This document shows positions 9,786 through 19,074 of a stretch of DNA of 64,000 nucleotides, piece after piece. The stretch's first letter is position 1. Every line of letters starts with the position of its first letter. Below the pieces are notes generated by a model. That model was not told where the DNA came from and made no database searches. It saw nothing but the letters and a program-made list of their open reading frames with translations. Source of the stretch: Bdellovibrionales bacterium (GTDB taxonomy: Bacteria > Bdellovibrionota > Bdellovibrionia > Bdellovibrionales > UBA1609); contig JAIBAM010000002.1 of NCBI GenBank assembly GCA_019695175.1, positions 178,967 through 242,966 of the forward strand, read 5' to 3'. A program made the position numbers and the translations under genes.

Positions 9786-11669
9786 ATGAATTTAAGAAAT
9801 GTATGTATTATTGCTCACGTGGATCACGGAAAAACAACTTTAGTTGACCACTTACTTCGTCAAAGCGGTACTTTCAGCGAAAGGGAACAAGTCGCAGAAC
9901 GCGTCATGGACTCTATGGATTTGGAAAGAGAGCGGGGAATCACCATCCAAGCTAAAAACTGCTCTATTCGTTCAGGGGATACAAAAATAAATATTGTTGA
10001 TACCCCCGGACACTCTGACTTTGGTGGAGAGGTCGAACGGATTCTGGGCATGGTGGATGGAGCTGTGCTTTTAGTTGATGCGGCCGAAGGTCCACTTCCA
10101 CAAACAAGATTTGTTTTGCAAAAATCCTTAGCCAAAGGCCACAGAGTGATTCTCTGTATTAATAAAGTGGACCGTCCTGAGTGCGTCGGAGGGGAAAGAA
10201 TCAAAGAAGTGGTCAATCATGCTTTCGATTTATTTATTGATTTGGGAGCCAATGAACTTCAAGCGGATTTTCCTATCGTCTATGCTTGTGCACGCCAAGG
10301 TTGGTGCACCACCAATTTTGATGACATCCCTGATTTAATCAGCGGAGCCAAAAAGTCTTCCCTTCAACCCCTTATTGATCTTATCACCACTGTCATTCCT
10401 GAGCCTGAAGTCCGCGATGAAGGGGGACTCCAAATGATGGTTTCCAATTTAGGTTGGTCGGACTTTGTGGGTCGCTTGGCTATTGGTAAAATAACCTCCG
10501 GGCAAATTTCAACCAATCAAAAAATCACTCGAAAGGGGATCAATTCTTCCGGGCAACCCATCAATGAACCCTTTAGCGTCGTTAAATTATTTTCATACCG
10601 TGGCCTGCAACAGGTGGAAACCAACCAAATTCAAGCCGGTGACATCGGTGTGATTGCGGGCAGCGACCTTTTTGATATCGGTGATACTCTGGTCAGTCAG
10701 GATTCTGTTCCCGCCCTTCCACGCATCGAAGTTGAAAAACCCACTTTGGCCATGATTTTCTCAGTCAACACTTCCCCTTTTTCAGGACGCGACGGAGAAG
10801 CTGTTCAGTCACGAAAGCTTCGAGAGCGTCTTTTAGTTGAAGCTCGAATGAATGTGGCCATTCGCTTTTTAGAAACAGAAGTTCCAGATCAATTTAGAAT
10901 TCTGGGACGGGGAGAATTGCAATTTGCCATTATGATTGAACAGATGCGACGTGAGGGCATGGAGTTTATGGTGGGTCGCCCACTTGTTATTACCAGCACC
11001 AACGAGGCAGGATTAAAAACTGAACCGCTTGAACGAGCTACCCTGGATTTACCCGAAGCCTATTCTGGTGACGTCACTCGTATGTTCCAGGAACGAAAAG
11101 GAATTTTAGTATCCTATGAAACCAGTGGCACCCACACCGGACCCTCGGGCACACAAAACCGCGTTCGCTTGGAGTTTGATATTCCAACACGTGGTTTATT
11201 AGGTATGAGGACAAAATACATGACGGCAACCCGAGGTGAAGGTTTATTTAGTTCACGACTCATTGGCTATGCAGATTGGAAAGGGGAAATGCTTCATCGT
11301 TCTAATGGGGCACTCATTTCTGACAGAGAAGGTCTTTCCACTGAGTACGCCTTATTAAATTTGGATGATCGCGGTGTGATGTTCGTACGACCAGGCGCCC
11401 ATCTCTATGAAGGAATGGTGATTGGTGAAAATAATCGGGAAAATGATCTGAACATTAATGCCTGTAGAGAAAAGAAACTGACCAACGTGCGAGCCGCAGG
11501 ATCGGATCACTATGAATCCCTAAAAGGAATTAGAGAAATGACCCTAGAAAGATGCATTGAATGGATTGACGACGACGAATGGATAGAGGTCACTCCCAAA
11601 AACATAAGGCTCAGGAAAAAAGTATTGGCTTCAAATCAAAGGAGCATAGTACGCCGAACGGATTCTTAA
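9786..11669 (+). CDS. typA: Ribosome-associated GTPase BipA/TypA
   Basis: Translation-factor GTPase of 627 residues, normal for the family. The G domain is at the N-terminus: G1 AHVDHGKT (11-18), the RERGITIQAKN switch, G3 DTPGHSDFGGEV and G4 NKVDRP. Elongation-factor-like beta-barrel and alpha/beta domains follow, and the C-terminal part (RTKYMTATRGEGL) is BipA-specific. It assists ribosome assembly and stress adaptation, especially in the cold. It is single-gene by appearance, followed about 150 bases later by the RRM protein gene. Confidence 0.95.
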   Translation: MNLRNVCIIAHVDHGKTTLVDHLLRQSGTFSEREQVAERVMDSMDLERERGITIQAKNCSIRSGDTKINIVDTPGHSDFGGEVERILGMVDGAVLLVDAAEGPLPQTRFVLQKSLAKGHRVILCINKVDRPECVGGERIKEVVNHAFDLFIDLGANELQADFPIVYACARQGWCTTNFDDIPDLISGAKKSSLQPLIDLITTVIPEPEVRDEGGLQMMVSNLGWSDFVGRLAIGKITSGQISTNQKITRKGINSSGQPINEPFSVVKLFSYRGLQQVETNQIQAGDIGVIAGSDLFDIGDTLVSQDSVPALPRIEVEKPTLAMIFSVNTSPFSGRDGEAVQSRKLRERLLVEARMNVAIRFLETEVPDQFRILGRGELQFAIMIEQMRREGMEFMVGRPLVITSTNEAGLKTEPLERATLDLPEAYSGDVTRMFQERKGILVSYETSGTHTGPSGTQNRVRLEFDIPTRGLLGMRTKYMTATRGEGLFSSRLIGYADWKGEMLHRSNGALISDREGLSTEYALLNLDDRGVMFVRPGAHLYEGMVIGENNRENDLNINACREKKLTNVRAAGSDHYESLKGIREMTLERCIEWIDDDEWIEVTPKNIRLRKKVLASNQRSIVRRTDS

Positions 11670-11819
11670 GGTTTATTGTGGATTGTTAAAAACCACCTTG
11701 CGTTTAAATACTTTTATGTTACCCTGCTCGCTATGTTAATTCGCCACCAGAGTTCCCGGTACCGTTTTGAACCAGGTTCCTCTTGTTAGTGGCTACCTAG
11801 GACAATTACAGGAGGTTCC

Positions 11820-12152
11820 ATGGGTAAAAAGATATATGTTGGCAATCTACCATATTCTACAGATGATGCTGAGTTGGAAAGCCATTTTTCTCAACACGGG
11901 CAGGTTGAATCCGCTCGTATCATTACAGATCGCGAAACTGGCCGAAGCAAAGGTTTTGGTTTTGTAGAGATGGCATCTGATGATGATGCAACTCAAGCCA
12001 TTGAAAAACTAAATGGCAGCCAATTGGGTGGTCGTCAAATCACAGTTTCTGAAGCTCGTCCCCAACAACCACGAAGTGGTGGTGGCGGCGGCGGTGGATT
12101 CCGTGGCGGTCCCCGAGGTGGTGGCGGCGGTCAACGCGGCTCACGCTACTAA
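11820..12152 (+). CDS. Glycine-rich RNA-binding protein with one RRM
   Basis: A 110-residue protein with one RNA-recognition motif: RNP2 IYVGNLP at 5-11 and RNP1 KGFGFVEM at about 44-51. The tail from residue 82 is almost pure Gly/Arg (RGG-like), the usual layout of bacterial cold-inducible RNA-binding proteins that act as RNA chaperones. AGGAGG lies just before the ATG at 11820. A strong hairpin terminator lies directly downstream. Confidence 0.93.
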   Translation: MGKKIYVGNLPYSTDDAELESHFSQHGQVESARIITDRETGRSKGFGFVEMASDDDATQAIEKLNGSQLGGRQITVSEARPQQPRSGGGGGGGFRGGPRGGGGGQRGSRY

Positions 12153-12154
12153 TT

Positions 12155-12850
12155 CTAAGAATTAATTATTTTGATTGTGAAAGGGGACTTTTTATAAAGA
12201 GTCCCCTTTTTTATTTCTGCAATACTTTCCACACCTTTAGAAAGAACCTTTCGATCCACTACCACCGTAAGTTGAGGGTGTCGCAAAAGGTAATGGGCCG
12301 GAACTCCCTCCGAATTCATAAGCAATTGACTAAAAATTTCTTTTTTTGACTCTCCCGTCACTACAAGAAGAAGTGATTGGCATTTTAAAAAAGCCCCTAA
12401 ACCATAGGTCAGTCCCCAAGTCTGAGCTTCAAGTTCCAGTCGTTCACAGGTTTCAGGTTCCAGACGAACACACCCACTAAATAAATTTTTTGAAATTTGA
12501 GGCTCATGAAATGCCACATGACCATTTCTCCCCAATCCCAAAAAGGCCCCCTCTGCCTGATCTTCTCCAAATTCAATAAATTTTATTTTATTTTCATAAC
12601 TTGGTAGAGCTTGTTTCAAAAAGGATGAAAACAACCCCTTGTTCTTTCCACTCTGAATTTCATCAATTTGAAACAACTGGATCTGTTTTAAAAAAACAGG
12701 GGGGTGCAAATTCCAATTTTGATACACCGGTCGAGGTGTTTCCCCTGCCGGAATATAAAAAGACCTTAGTCCAAGGTTGATTTGCGTTTCAAACCATTGA
12801 TTTACCGCATCGACTACTTTGCCGATATCATAACAGACCCTGAGCTCCAT
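12155..12850 (-). CDS. NagB-like glucosamine-6-phosphate deaminase/isomerase family protein
   Basis: A 231-residue sugar-phosphate isomerase-family protein. The phosphate loop IPAGETP, the FQIDEI strand (NagB has a catalytic Asp here) and GLGRNGHVAFHEP (compare NagB's GHIAFNEP) favour glucosamine-6-phosphate deaminase over 6-phosphogluconolactonase. It is shorter than typical NagB (~265), so function is not certain. It is divergent from the PIG-L deacetylase gene with only about 20 bases between starts, suggesting a joint amino-sugar role. Its last codons cover the terminator of the RRM gene. Confidence 0.7.
   Translation of the reverse strand: MELRVCYDIGKVVDAVNQWFETQINLGLRSFYIPAGETPRPVYQNWNLHPPVFLKQIQLFQIDEIQSGKNKGLFSSFLKQALPSYENKIKFIEFGEDQAEGAFLGLGRNGHVAFHEPQISKNLFSGCVRLEPETCERLELEAQTWGLTYGLGAFLKCQSLLLVVTGESKKEIFSQLLMNSEGVPAHYLLRHPQLTVVVDRKVLSKGVESIAEIKKGTLYKKSPFTIKIINS
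12181..12208 (+). terminator. Rho-independent terminator after the RRM gene
   Basis: A 9-bp perfect stem, AAGGGGACT at 12181-12189 with AGTCCCCTT at 12200-12208, is followed by a T-run. A-rich sequence precedes the left arm, so it may work in both directions. It lies inside the 3' end of the convergent NagB-like gene. Confidence 0.85.
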
Positions 12851-12872
12851 AGGTTTCTAGGTTAACAAAGTG

Positions 12873-13598
12873 ATGAAAAAATTAAAGTCCAATCTCATAA
12901 TTACAGCCCATCCCGATGATGAATCCATTTTCTTTGCTGGACTGGTATTGGAGAATCCCAACACTCCTTGGTCCCTCATTTGTGTTACTAATGGCGGAAA
13001 TGATGGACGAGCTCAAGAAAGATCTCAAGAGCTTAGCCAGGCCTGCGCCTTGTTAAAAATCACCCACTTTGAACAATGGGATTTTCAAGACCAATATTCC
13101 GTTCGACTCAATCAAGAACAGTTACAACAAAAAATTTTAAAATATTTGAAAACAAGTAGTGAAATTCAAGAGGTTTTCACCCATGGACCCCTTGGGGAAT
13201 ACGGACACCCACATCATCAGGATGTGAGCCATGCAGTACATCAGGCTCTCGCATCGACAAAAATCCCCGTATGGAGTGCAGCCTACAATTGCAAACCAGA
13301 AAAAATCGTCCGTTTAACAGAAAAAAACTTTAACCTCAAAGCAAAAATTCTTACTGAAATTTACCCGAAAGAAAGTCTTAGATTTATCCATTTATTACCT
13401 CTCCAGGGAGTGGAAGGATTTTCTCAATTTACCCCAACTGAAAGTCAATGGATCTATCAGATGCTTACTCTCACCGATGAAAACAATACCAGTTTACCTC
13501 CGCCCTCTCACCCACCCCAGACCGACAATTTCCGCTACCATTGGCTCTTGAGTCTACTTGAACGAACTAATTATAAAAATTTAAAAAGACCGTTTTAA
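12873..13598 (+). CDS. PIG-L (LmbE-like) family deacetylase
   Basis: A zinc-dependent N-acetylglucosamine-type deacetylase of about 241 residues. The metal and catalytic motif AHPDDES is near the N-terminus (11-17) and the second metal site HPHHQDV is in the middle. No signal peptide is seen, so it is probably cytosolic. I use the ATG at 12873; a GTG directly before it is also possible. The adjacent divergent NagB-like gene suggests linked metabolism of N-acetylated amino sugars. Confidence 0.88.
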   Translation: MKKLKSNLIITAHPDDESIFFAGLVLENPNTPWSLICVTNGGNDGRAQERSQELSQACALLKITHFEQWDFQDQYSVRLNQEQLQQKILKYLKTSSEIQEVFTHGPLGEYGHPHHQDVSHAVHQALASTKIPVWSAAYNCKPEKIVRLTEKNFNLKAKILTEIYPKESLRFIHLLPLQGVEGFSQFTPTESQWIYQMLTLTDENNTSLPPPSHPPQTDNFRYHWLLSLLERTNYKNLKRPF

Positions 13599-13659
13599 AT
13601 TCAAGAAGAATGAACCTTCTTTCCATCATATTCCTTTACTTCTCTCTCACCTTAGATAT

Positions 13660-14670
13660 ATGAAAGGTTTCATGTCACTTATCTCCCTACCTCGAGCCTT
13701 GGAAATCCTTTCACAGGACGAAATCGTCGCTATCCCTACAGAAACAGTTTATGGCTTAGCCGGAAGAATAGATTCACCCACCGCGCTTAAAAAAATTTTT
13801 ACAGTTAAGAAAAGACCTTATTTTGATCCTTTGATTGTACATGTCCACTCAATCGAAGATGCTAAAAGACTATGCTTAGAATGGCCCGAAGTGTACGATA
13901 TCCTCGCCAAAGAGTTTTGGCCGGGCCCCCTCACCTTGGTTGCCAAGAAAAATTCCCGGGTTCATGACCTCATCAGTTCAGGTTTGGACACAGTTGCGAT
14001 TCGTTGTCCTCTACACCCCCTAGCCCAACAAATTTTATTTTCTCTAAAAACTCCCTTTGCTGCGCCCAGCGCCAACCGTTTTGGAAAAACCAGCCCCACA
14101 AGGTGGACCCATGTGGAAACTGAATTTAACGGTGAAATCCCTATTGTGGATGGAGGCCCTTGCCAAGTGGGTTTGGAAAGCACTGTCGTGCAGTGGGATT
14201 TCAAAAATAAAACACAACTGTCTATTTTAAGGCCAGGTGTTATTACCGCTACCCTTCTGCAAAAGGCCCTGCTTAAGCACCAAATCAAGGTCAAAATAGA
14301 AAAAAACACTTCTCATCGTTCCCCTGGTTTCCTTTTACAACATTATCAACCTAAATGGCCCCTAGTTATTATAAATAAATATAATTTAATTGAAAAAGAT
14401 AAGGCTTCCATCTTAAATCAATTAAACACTCACTTACCAAAACCCCATTTTTTATCTTCAAAAATAGATTGGATCGAATTGGAACTGGATCACCAGCCTC
14501 AGATCGCTGCACGAGAGCTTTATCACCAACTGCACAATCTAAGTTCAGGAAAGAAAGCCATTCTCTATTTTCTGACTAAAGGTCGTTGGCAGAGCCCAGA
14601 ATGGGAAGGCTTGGTGGATCGACTGAGTCGAGCCGCTTCCCTACAATATTTTGAAGAGGAACCCCAATGA
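13660..14670 (+). CDS. tsaC: L-threonylcarbamoyladenylate synthase (Sua5 type)
   Basis: Makes threonylcarbamoyl-AMP for the t6A modification of tRNAs reading ANN codons. The 336 residues hold an N-terminal YrdC domain (AIPTETVYGLAG, KKRPYFDPLIVHV, PGPLTLV, FAAPSANRFGKTSPT, LRPGVIT) and a C-terminal Sua5 domain joined by the linker SPGFLLQHYQPKWPL. This is the long Sua5 form, not the short TsaC form. The ATG at 13660 could be replaced by the ATG at 13672. It converges with the STAS-like gene, leaving about 10 bases. Confidence 0.93.
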   Translation: MKGFMSLISLPRALEILSQDEIVAIPTETVYGLAGRIDSPTALKKIFTVKKRPYFDPLIVHVHSIEDAKRLCLEWPEVYDILAKEFWPGPLTLVAKKNSRVHDLISSGLDTVAIRCPLHPLAQQILFSLKTPFAAPSANRFGKTSPTRWTHVETEFNGEIPIVDGGPCQVGLESTVVQWDFKNKTQLSILRPGVITATLLQKALLKHQIKVKIEKNTSHRSPGFLLQHYQPKWPLVIINKYNLIEKDKASILNQLNTHLPKPHFLSSKIDWIELELDHQPQIAARELYHQLHNLSSGKKAILYFLTKGRWQSPEWEGLVDRLSRAASLQYFEEEPQ

Positions 14671-14680
14671 TTTAGTGGGT

Positions 14681-15142
14681 TCAAATTCCTTTGAGGACTC
14701 GGAAAATCATAAATTCTACGACTTTGTTGACGTTCTCGTAATTAATACGAATCTGGGGAAAACGTTTTTGATAGACTCGAAAAATTTCGTCAGCAAAAGC
14801 CTGACCAATTTGAGCCACGTCAGAAAAGCCGAGATTAATAATACGAAATTTTTCAAGACCAAATAACAAGCGCCTGGCTTGAGAACGCGAAAGTAAACCC
14901 ACAAACTGCGATAAACTCACCTTTACGATATTTCGATCGAATTCAAAATCTTCGTTCGAAAACGGATCAAAAATGTTTTTCATATTTTTCTTCGCCTGTT
15001 GTTTACTCCAAAAGGAAACGCAAGTGCCAATTAGATTTCTTTGTTCTCCGACAAAAAGCTCCTTCTTGGAATTGTCGATCAGTAAATTTATCTTATGACT
15101 GATTACTTGGAAAAGATCCGCAATCTTTAGAAAAACCCCCAA
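14681..15142 (-). CDS. STAS-like (DUF4325) domain protein
   Basis: The C-terminal ~95 residues match the STAS-like DUF4325 pattern: LSRSQARRLLFGLEKFRIINLGFSD, then IGQAFADEIFRVYQKRFPQI and a final VEFMI stretch. These domains are often found with anti-sigma-type ATPases; none is nearby. The first ~53 residues have no recognised domain, and an internal ATG at 14983 would give only the domain part. The true start is uncertain. Function unknown, probably a regulator or anti-antagonist. Confidence 0.6.
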   Translation of the reverse strand: MGVFLKIADLFQVISHKINLLIDNSKKELFVGEQRNLIGTCVSFWSKQQAKKNMKNIFDPFSNEDFEFDRNIVKVSLSQFVGLLSRSQARRLLFGLEKFRIINLGFSDVAQIGQAFADEIFRVYQKRFPQIRINYENVNKVVEFMIFRVLKGI

Positions 15143-15300
15143 TTTGTATGCAGAGGAACGTAAAATAGTGGCAGAATCGGCCCTACACTCAGCGCACCTG
15201 CCAGGAAAATTTTGGGAAAGAATGCATAAAATAATTTTTATTTAATTTTCTTAGTTCAGCACTTGTTCAAAAACCTACTTAAGTCACTCCGATCCGGCCT

Positions 15301-15836
15301 TTAGTCCTTTCTTCCTTTAGGCAATGGTTTTAGTGGATTTTGATAGGTTATTTCGCCAAAAAATTGTTGCGCTGCCTGATTGTAAGCAACGGCAGCATCC
15401 AACTCCCGATCAAAAAGACCCAAACTCTTTGAGACCCCATCCACCTTAATACTAGCTCGCCACTTTTGCGTCTTTTTATAAATGAAACCCCTTTGAATTT
15501 CGAAGACCCGTGGATTCTGCTTTTAGGAAGAATTCTTTGTCGCTCCTTCATTGTACAAACAATCAAATTCGCTTTTCTGTAATCCAAGCCATCCATAAAT
15601 CTTCTCGGATAAACCATTTTTCCTTTGGGTGGGTTCATTAGAAACTGCCCTAAGGATACCTGGCGAGTTCCTCCTGGAGTTTTAATATTCGTCACTACTT
15701 TCAAACGACCCGAATCCTTTTTGATCACACGCCAAGTGTGCGCTGAGGCCCTGGGGTAATCCTCCAAATCAATTTTAGCCTGGTAACCTTTGTTAACGGG
15801 AAGATAACACCAAGAACGATCCATCTTTTGTGACAC
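15301..15836 (-). pseudogene. HNH/AP2-domain endonuclease-like gene with a frameshift
   Basis: The frame from the ATG at 15836 encodes an HNH-like middle (a DGLDYRKANLIVCT stretch) and the first half of an AP2 DNA-binding domain (SKFKGVSFIK). It then runs into unrelated sequence and stops at 15348. Reading in the next frame restores the AP2 domain: WRASIKVDGVSKSLGLFD, then ELDAAVAYNQAAQQFFGE, ending at a TAA at 15301-15303. One missing base in the five-T run at 15473-15477 (A-run on the coding strand) explains this. It may be a decayed homing-endonuclease-like gene, or a sequencing error. Confidence 0.75.
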
Positions 15837-15893
15837 AAGTGATTCCCCTGTTTTCTTTTTTCTATTTTATGGTTAGATTTAGAAGCACCGCAA

Positions 15894-17060
15894 ATGGAAA
15901 TTTTAACCAAAGTTAAATCTTTTAAAAAAAAGCCATCTTTACCTCCTCAGGTGTGGGAAGAAGAAGTTTTATTCTTAGACAGTGATTCTTATTTTCAAAG
16001 CCTCATCCAAGGAATTGAACAAGCCAAGTGTTCCATCGCCTTAGAAACCTATATATTTAGTCGAGGTTATTTGGGCGACCGTATAGTTAAAGCTCTCATT
16101 CAAGCTCATCATAGAGGAGTGAAAGTGAGGGTTATGGTGGATGGAGTGGGCTCACCCCAATTTTGGAAAAACTATGGCAACTCGTTAACTGACTTCGGCA
16201 TTGAGGTTATGGTTTTTAGACCTTGGCCATGGCAAAATGAAATAAGAAAAGAAAAGTGGGTGATTTTTTTTCTCAATTTCTTTTATAAATGGTACTGGAT
16301 CAATCGCGGTAATCATAGAAAATCCTGTTTAATTGACAACGTCACAGCCTGGATTGGCAGTATGAATATCAGCGATCACCATCTCAAAGAAGTTTATAAT
16401 CAAAAAGCCTGGCTCGACATCGGAATTCAAATCCAAGGTCCTGAACTTAAAAAACTACGGGAGGCCTTTGACCATACTTTTTTTAAAAAAAAATCCTCTT
16501 CATTGGCTCTTCTCAGTCAAAAGGGTTTGATTTTTTTCAACACTAATCTTTTGCAAAGACGACTTTTAGTCCATCATCAACTAACACTCTTTAAAAAAGC
16601 TCAAAGAAAAATATGGATACAAACGCCTTATTTTGTTCCTATTCGCCCGATCTACCGCCGACTTATTCGTAAAGCACGAAAAGGATGTGACGTGCGGATC
16701 ATTCTTCCACGCATGAGTGATATTCCACTGTTAAAACCACTGAGTTACACATTCTTTTATAAATTAATAAAGTCGGGCGTTAAAATTTATGAATACGGCC
16801 CTCCGTTTACCCATCAAAAAATACTTCATTTGGATGATACCGTTCTTATTGGCTCTTCAAACATTAATCACCGCAGCTTTTTTCACGATTTGGAAGTGGA
16901 TGTTCTGGTAACCCATAAAGAAAATAAATTATATTTAGTTGAAAAATTCCTTAAAGAACAATCTTCTTCTCGAGAGATCACATTGACAACTTTACAAAAA
17001 ATGGGAGGTTGGAAACTATGGTTTCAGCGTCTTCTCCTTTTAGTCCGCTACTGGAGTTAA
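15894..17060 (+). CDS. Phospholipase D-like cardiolipin synthase
   Basis: A 388-residue protein with two HKD motifs: His141-Lys143-Asp148 followed by IGSMN, and His307-Lys309-Asp314 followed by IGSSN. This is the layout of cardiolipin synthases, which join two phosphatidylglycerols. The N-terminal double transmembrane region of ClsA is missing, so it resembles ClsB/ClsC; attachment to the membrane would be peripheral. It may be co-transcribed with nothing; the next gene starts 138 bases later. Confidence 0.85.
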   Translation: MEILTKVKSFKKKPSLPPQVWEEEVLFLDSDSYFQSLIQGIEQAKCSIALETYIFSRGYLGDRIVKALIQAHHRGVKVRVMVDGVGSPQFWKNYGNSLTDFGIEVMVFRPWPWQNEIRKEKWVIFFLNFFYKWYWINRGNHRKSCLIDNVTAWIGSMNISDHHLKEVYNQKAWLDIGIQIQGPELKKLREAFDHTFFKKKSSSLALLSQKGLIFFNTNLLQRRLLVHHQLTLFKKAQRKIWIQTPYFVPIRPIYRRLIRKARKGCDVRIILPRMSDIPLLKPLSYTFFYKLIKSGVKIYEYGPPFTHQKILHLDDTVLIGSSNINHRSFFHDLEVDVLVTHKENKLYLVEKFLKEQSSSREITLTTLQKMGGWKLWFQRLLLLVRYWS

Positions 17061-17198
17061 CCCCACCTTTAAAACCAATTATCAGACAAAGCACTAGATT
17101 TTACCCTAAAAACCTCAATTGCTGTTGTCAAAGTTGGGAGATTCAAGATGTACTATAATTATAGAATCACATGGACCCTGTTAGGAGTAAAAAGTAAT

Positions 17199-17972
17199 AT
17201 GATTAAATTGTTTATTGGTTTATTAAGTTTGTTGCCATCTTTTTCATATGCCTTTGACCATCAACATGCCCTGTGGACCACAACTCTCAAAAACTTTCAG
17301 AATCAAAAGGGATTAATAAATTATAAAACATTGAAAGAAGAAAGTTCGACAGATTCTGAACATTCTTTCAATCAATATCTGACTTCTATTCAATCCGTTG
17401 CTTTTAAAGAATATGAAACTTGGACCACCGATCAAAAAAAGGCTTTTCTTATCAATTCTTACAATGCTCTCACTGTCAAACTGATCATAGAGCACTACCC
17501 TGTTACCAGTATTAAGAAAATTGGCGGATTTTTTGGCAATCCATGGAAAATTTCATTTTTCCATCTACTCGACAAAAAAATAACCACTCTGGATGAGATT
17601 GAACACACTTGGCTGCGTCCTAACTTTAAAGATTATAGAATTCACGCTGCTGTAAATTGCGCCTCTATTTCTTGTCCATCCTTAAAACATGAAGCTTACA
17701 TCGCCAATCTTTTGAATACACAGTTAGATGAGCAAATGAAGATTTGGCTCAAAGATCCTTCACGAAATCAAATCAACTTAAAAAACAATACATTTCAAGT
17801 TTCTAAAATATTTGATTGGTATAAATCTGATTTTCACGATTGGGGGCCAGGAGTTCCCAATATTATTCTAAAATATTTGTCAGATAAAAACGTCCCTTCA
17901 CAAAGAACTCCCTCTTCTCAAATGAAAGTAAAATACTTGGAATACAAATGGGATCTCAATGAGGCCAACTGA
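17199..17972 (+). CDS. DUF547 family secreted protein (first copy)
   Basis: Residues from the ATG at 17199 start with a clean signal peptide (MIKLFIGLLSLLPSFSYA), and TAGGAG lies ahead, so this start is better than the open frame from 17148. Family landmarks are KAFLINSYNALTVKLI, GGFFGNPW, DEIEHTWLRP, RIHAAVNCASISCPSL and IFDWYKSDF. The biochemical role of DUF547 is not known to me; its conserved Cys pair and His suggest an enzyme-like site. It overlaps the next redox gene by 14 bases. A second DUF547 copy is at 58806. Confidence 0.85.
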   Translation: MIKLFIGLLSLLPSFSYAFDHQHALWTTTLKNFQNQKGLINYKTLKEESSTDSEHSFNQYLTSIQSVAFKEYETWTTDQKKAFLINSYNALTVKLIIEHYPVTSIKKIGGFFGNPWKISFFHLLDKKITTLDEIEHTWLRPNFKDYRIHAAVNCASISCPSLKHEAYIANLLNTQLDEQMKIWLKDPSRNQINLKNNTFQVSKIFDWYKSDFHDWGPGVPNIILKYLSDKNVPSQRTPSSQMKVKYLEYKWDLNEAN

Positions 17973-19074
17973 TCCAACTCGAACTCTTTCTGAAAAAGTA
18001 TTTCTTATCTTTTTTTTTCCAGCAATCATCCTCTTATATTTAATTTATAAGTATCCCACTTGGTTTGTTCCTTCGGATCAAGTGACTACTACATTTTATT
18101 GGTTCGGAAAATCCACAAGTTTTTGGTACAATACTCTCTATACCGGTATCGTTTGCAGCTTATGTCTTAAAATTCTTTTAAAAGGGAAAACTCCCTACGG
18201 AAGAGATCGTCACAAGCCCATAAGTCCCTACCAAAGAAATAAATTTAGAAGTATCTTTGTTTCTCAGTTTATATTTTTTTATTTTATCCCATTTTACTTA
18301 CCGTTTCTTAAGGGATCCCAACCCTTTTTTGGCGACAGTTACTTGCCGCTCAACAAAAACGCCTATGTTTACGTTTACAATGGATTTACCTCTACGGGGG
18401 GGTTCTTATACATATTTATTATTGTTCCCTTGTCTGTATGGTTATTTGGTAAACGCTACTGTTCCTGGTTCTGTGCTTGTGGGAATCTGGCTGAAACCAT
18501 CGGTGTCACTAAATGGGGAAATCAATGGGTGACACGAAATACACCTCGCGGGAAAGTCGCTCAAAAATTAGAGGTCTTACAGTACATCCTGCTTGCATTT
18601 GCTCTTCTTTTCGGGTGCCTACTTTTTTTTCATGGATGGAAAATAATTTCGGCACCTCAACTTGTGGATTCGCTTCGCGCTTTTCAAGACCTCACCATCG
18701 ATTTAATTTTTGGGGCCCTTATTGGCGTGGGGGCCTATCCTTTCCTGGGCACTCGGGTTTGGTGTCGGTACGGTTGTCCATTAGCTGCTCTCATGAGACT
18801 TTATGGAAAATACGCTAAATCCCAATTCCAAGTCGTCGCCAATGAAAACTGTAAAGGTTTAAATCTCTGCAGCACCCAATGTCCCATGGGAATCGATGTG
18901 GCCACATATGCACATAAAAATAAAGTTCCCCTTTTAGGTACATTTGGTTTACAAAATTCCCCTTGCATTGGCTGCGGAGGATGTATTGACATCTGCCCGG
19001 TTAAAGCTCTCTCCTTTCAGAAAATCTTAAATCCAAAAACAACCACCCTGACCACCGCGAAAGAGCCACAGTAA
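17959..19074 (+). CDS. Membrane-bound 4Fe-4S polyferredoxin (NapH/NosR/CcoG-like)
   Basis: A 371-residue membrane iron-sulfur protein with about five hydrophobic segments. Cys-rich motifs facing one side are CSWFCACG and WCRYGCP, typical of NapH/NosR-type electron carriers. The C-terminal ferredoxin domain holds CKGLNLCSTQCPMG and CIGCGGCIDICP, enough for two [4Fe-4S] clusters. It probably passes electrons between the quinone pool or the next flavoprotein and a periplasmic partner. Stop and start overlap with the next gene by one base (TAATG). Confidence 0.85.
   Translation: MRPTDPTRTLSEKVFLIFFFPAIILLYLIYKYPTWFVPSDQVTTTFYWFGKSTSFWYNTLYTGIVCSLCLKILLKGKTPYGRDRHKPISPYQRNKFRSIFVSQFIFFYFIPFYLPFLKGSQPFFGDSYLPLNKNAYVYVYNGFTSTGGFLYIFIIVPLSVWLFGKRYCSWFCACGNLAETIGVTKWGNQWVTRNTPRGKVAQKLEVLQYILLAFALLFGCLLFFHGWKIISAPQLVDSLRAFQDLTIDLIFGALIGVGAYPFLGTRVWCRYGCPLAALMRLYGKYAKSQFQVVANENCKGLNLCSTQCPMGIDVATYAHKNKVPLLGTFGLQNSPCIGCGGCIDICPVKALSFQKILNPKTTTLTTAKEPQ

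Noticed and set aside
9860..10216. Minus-strand frame inside typA
   Set aside because: It is fully covered by the strongly conserved GTPase domain on the other strand and has no coding features of its own.
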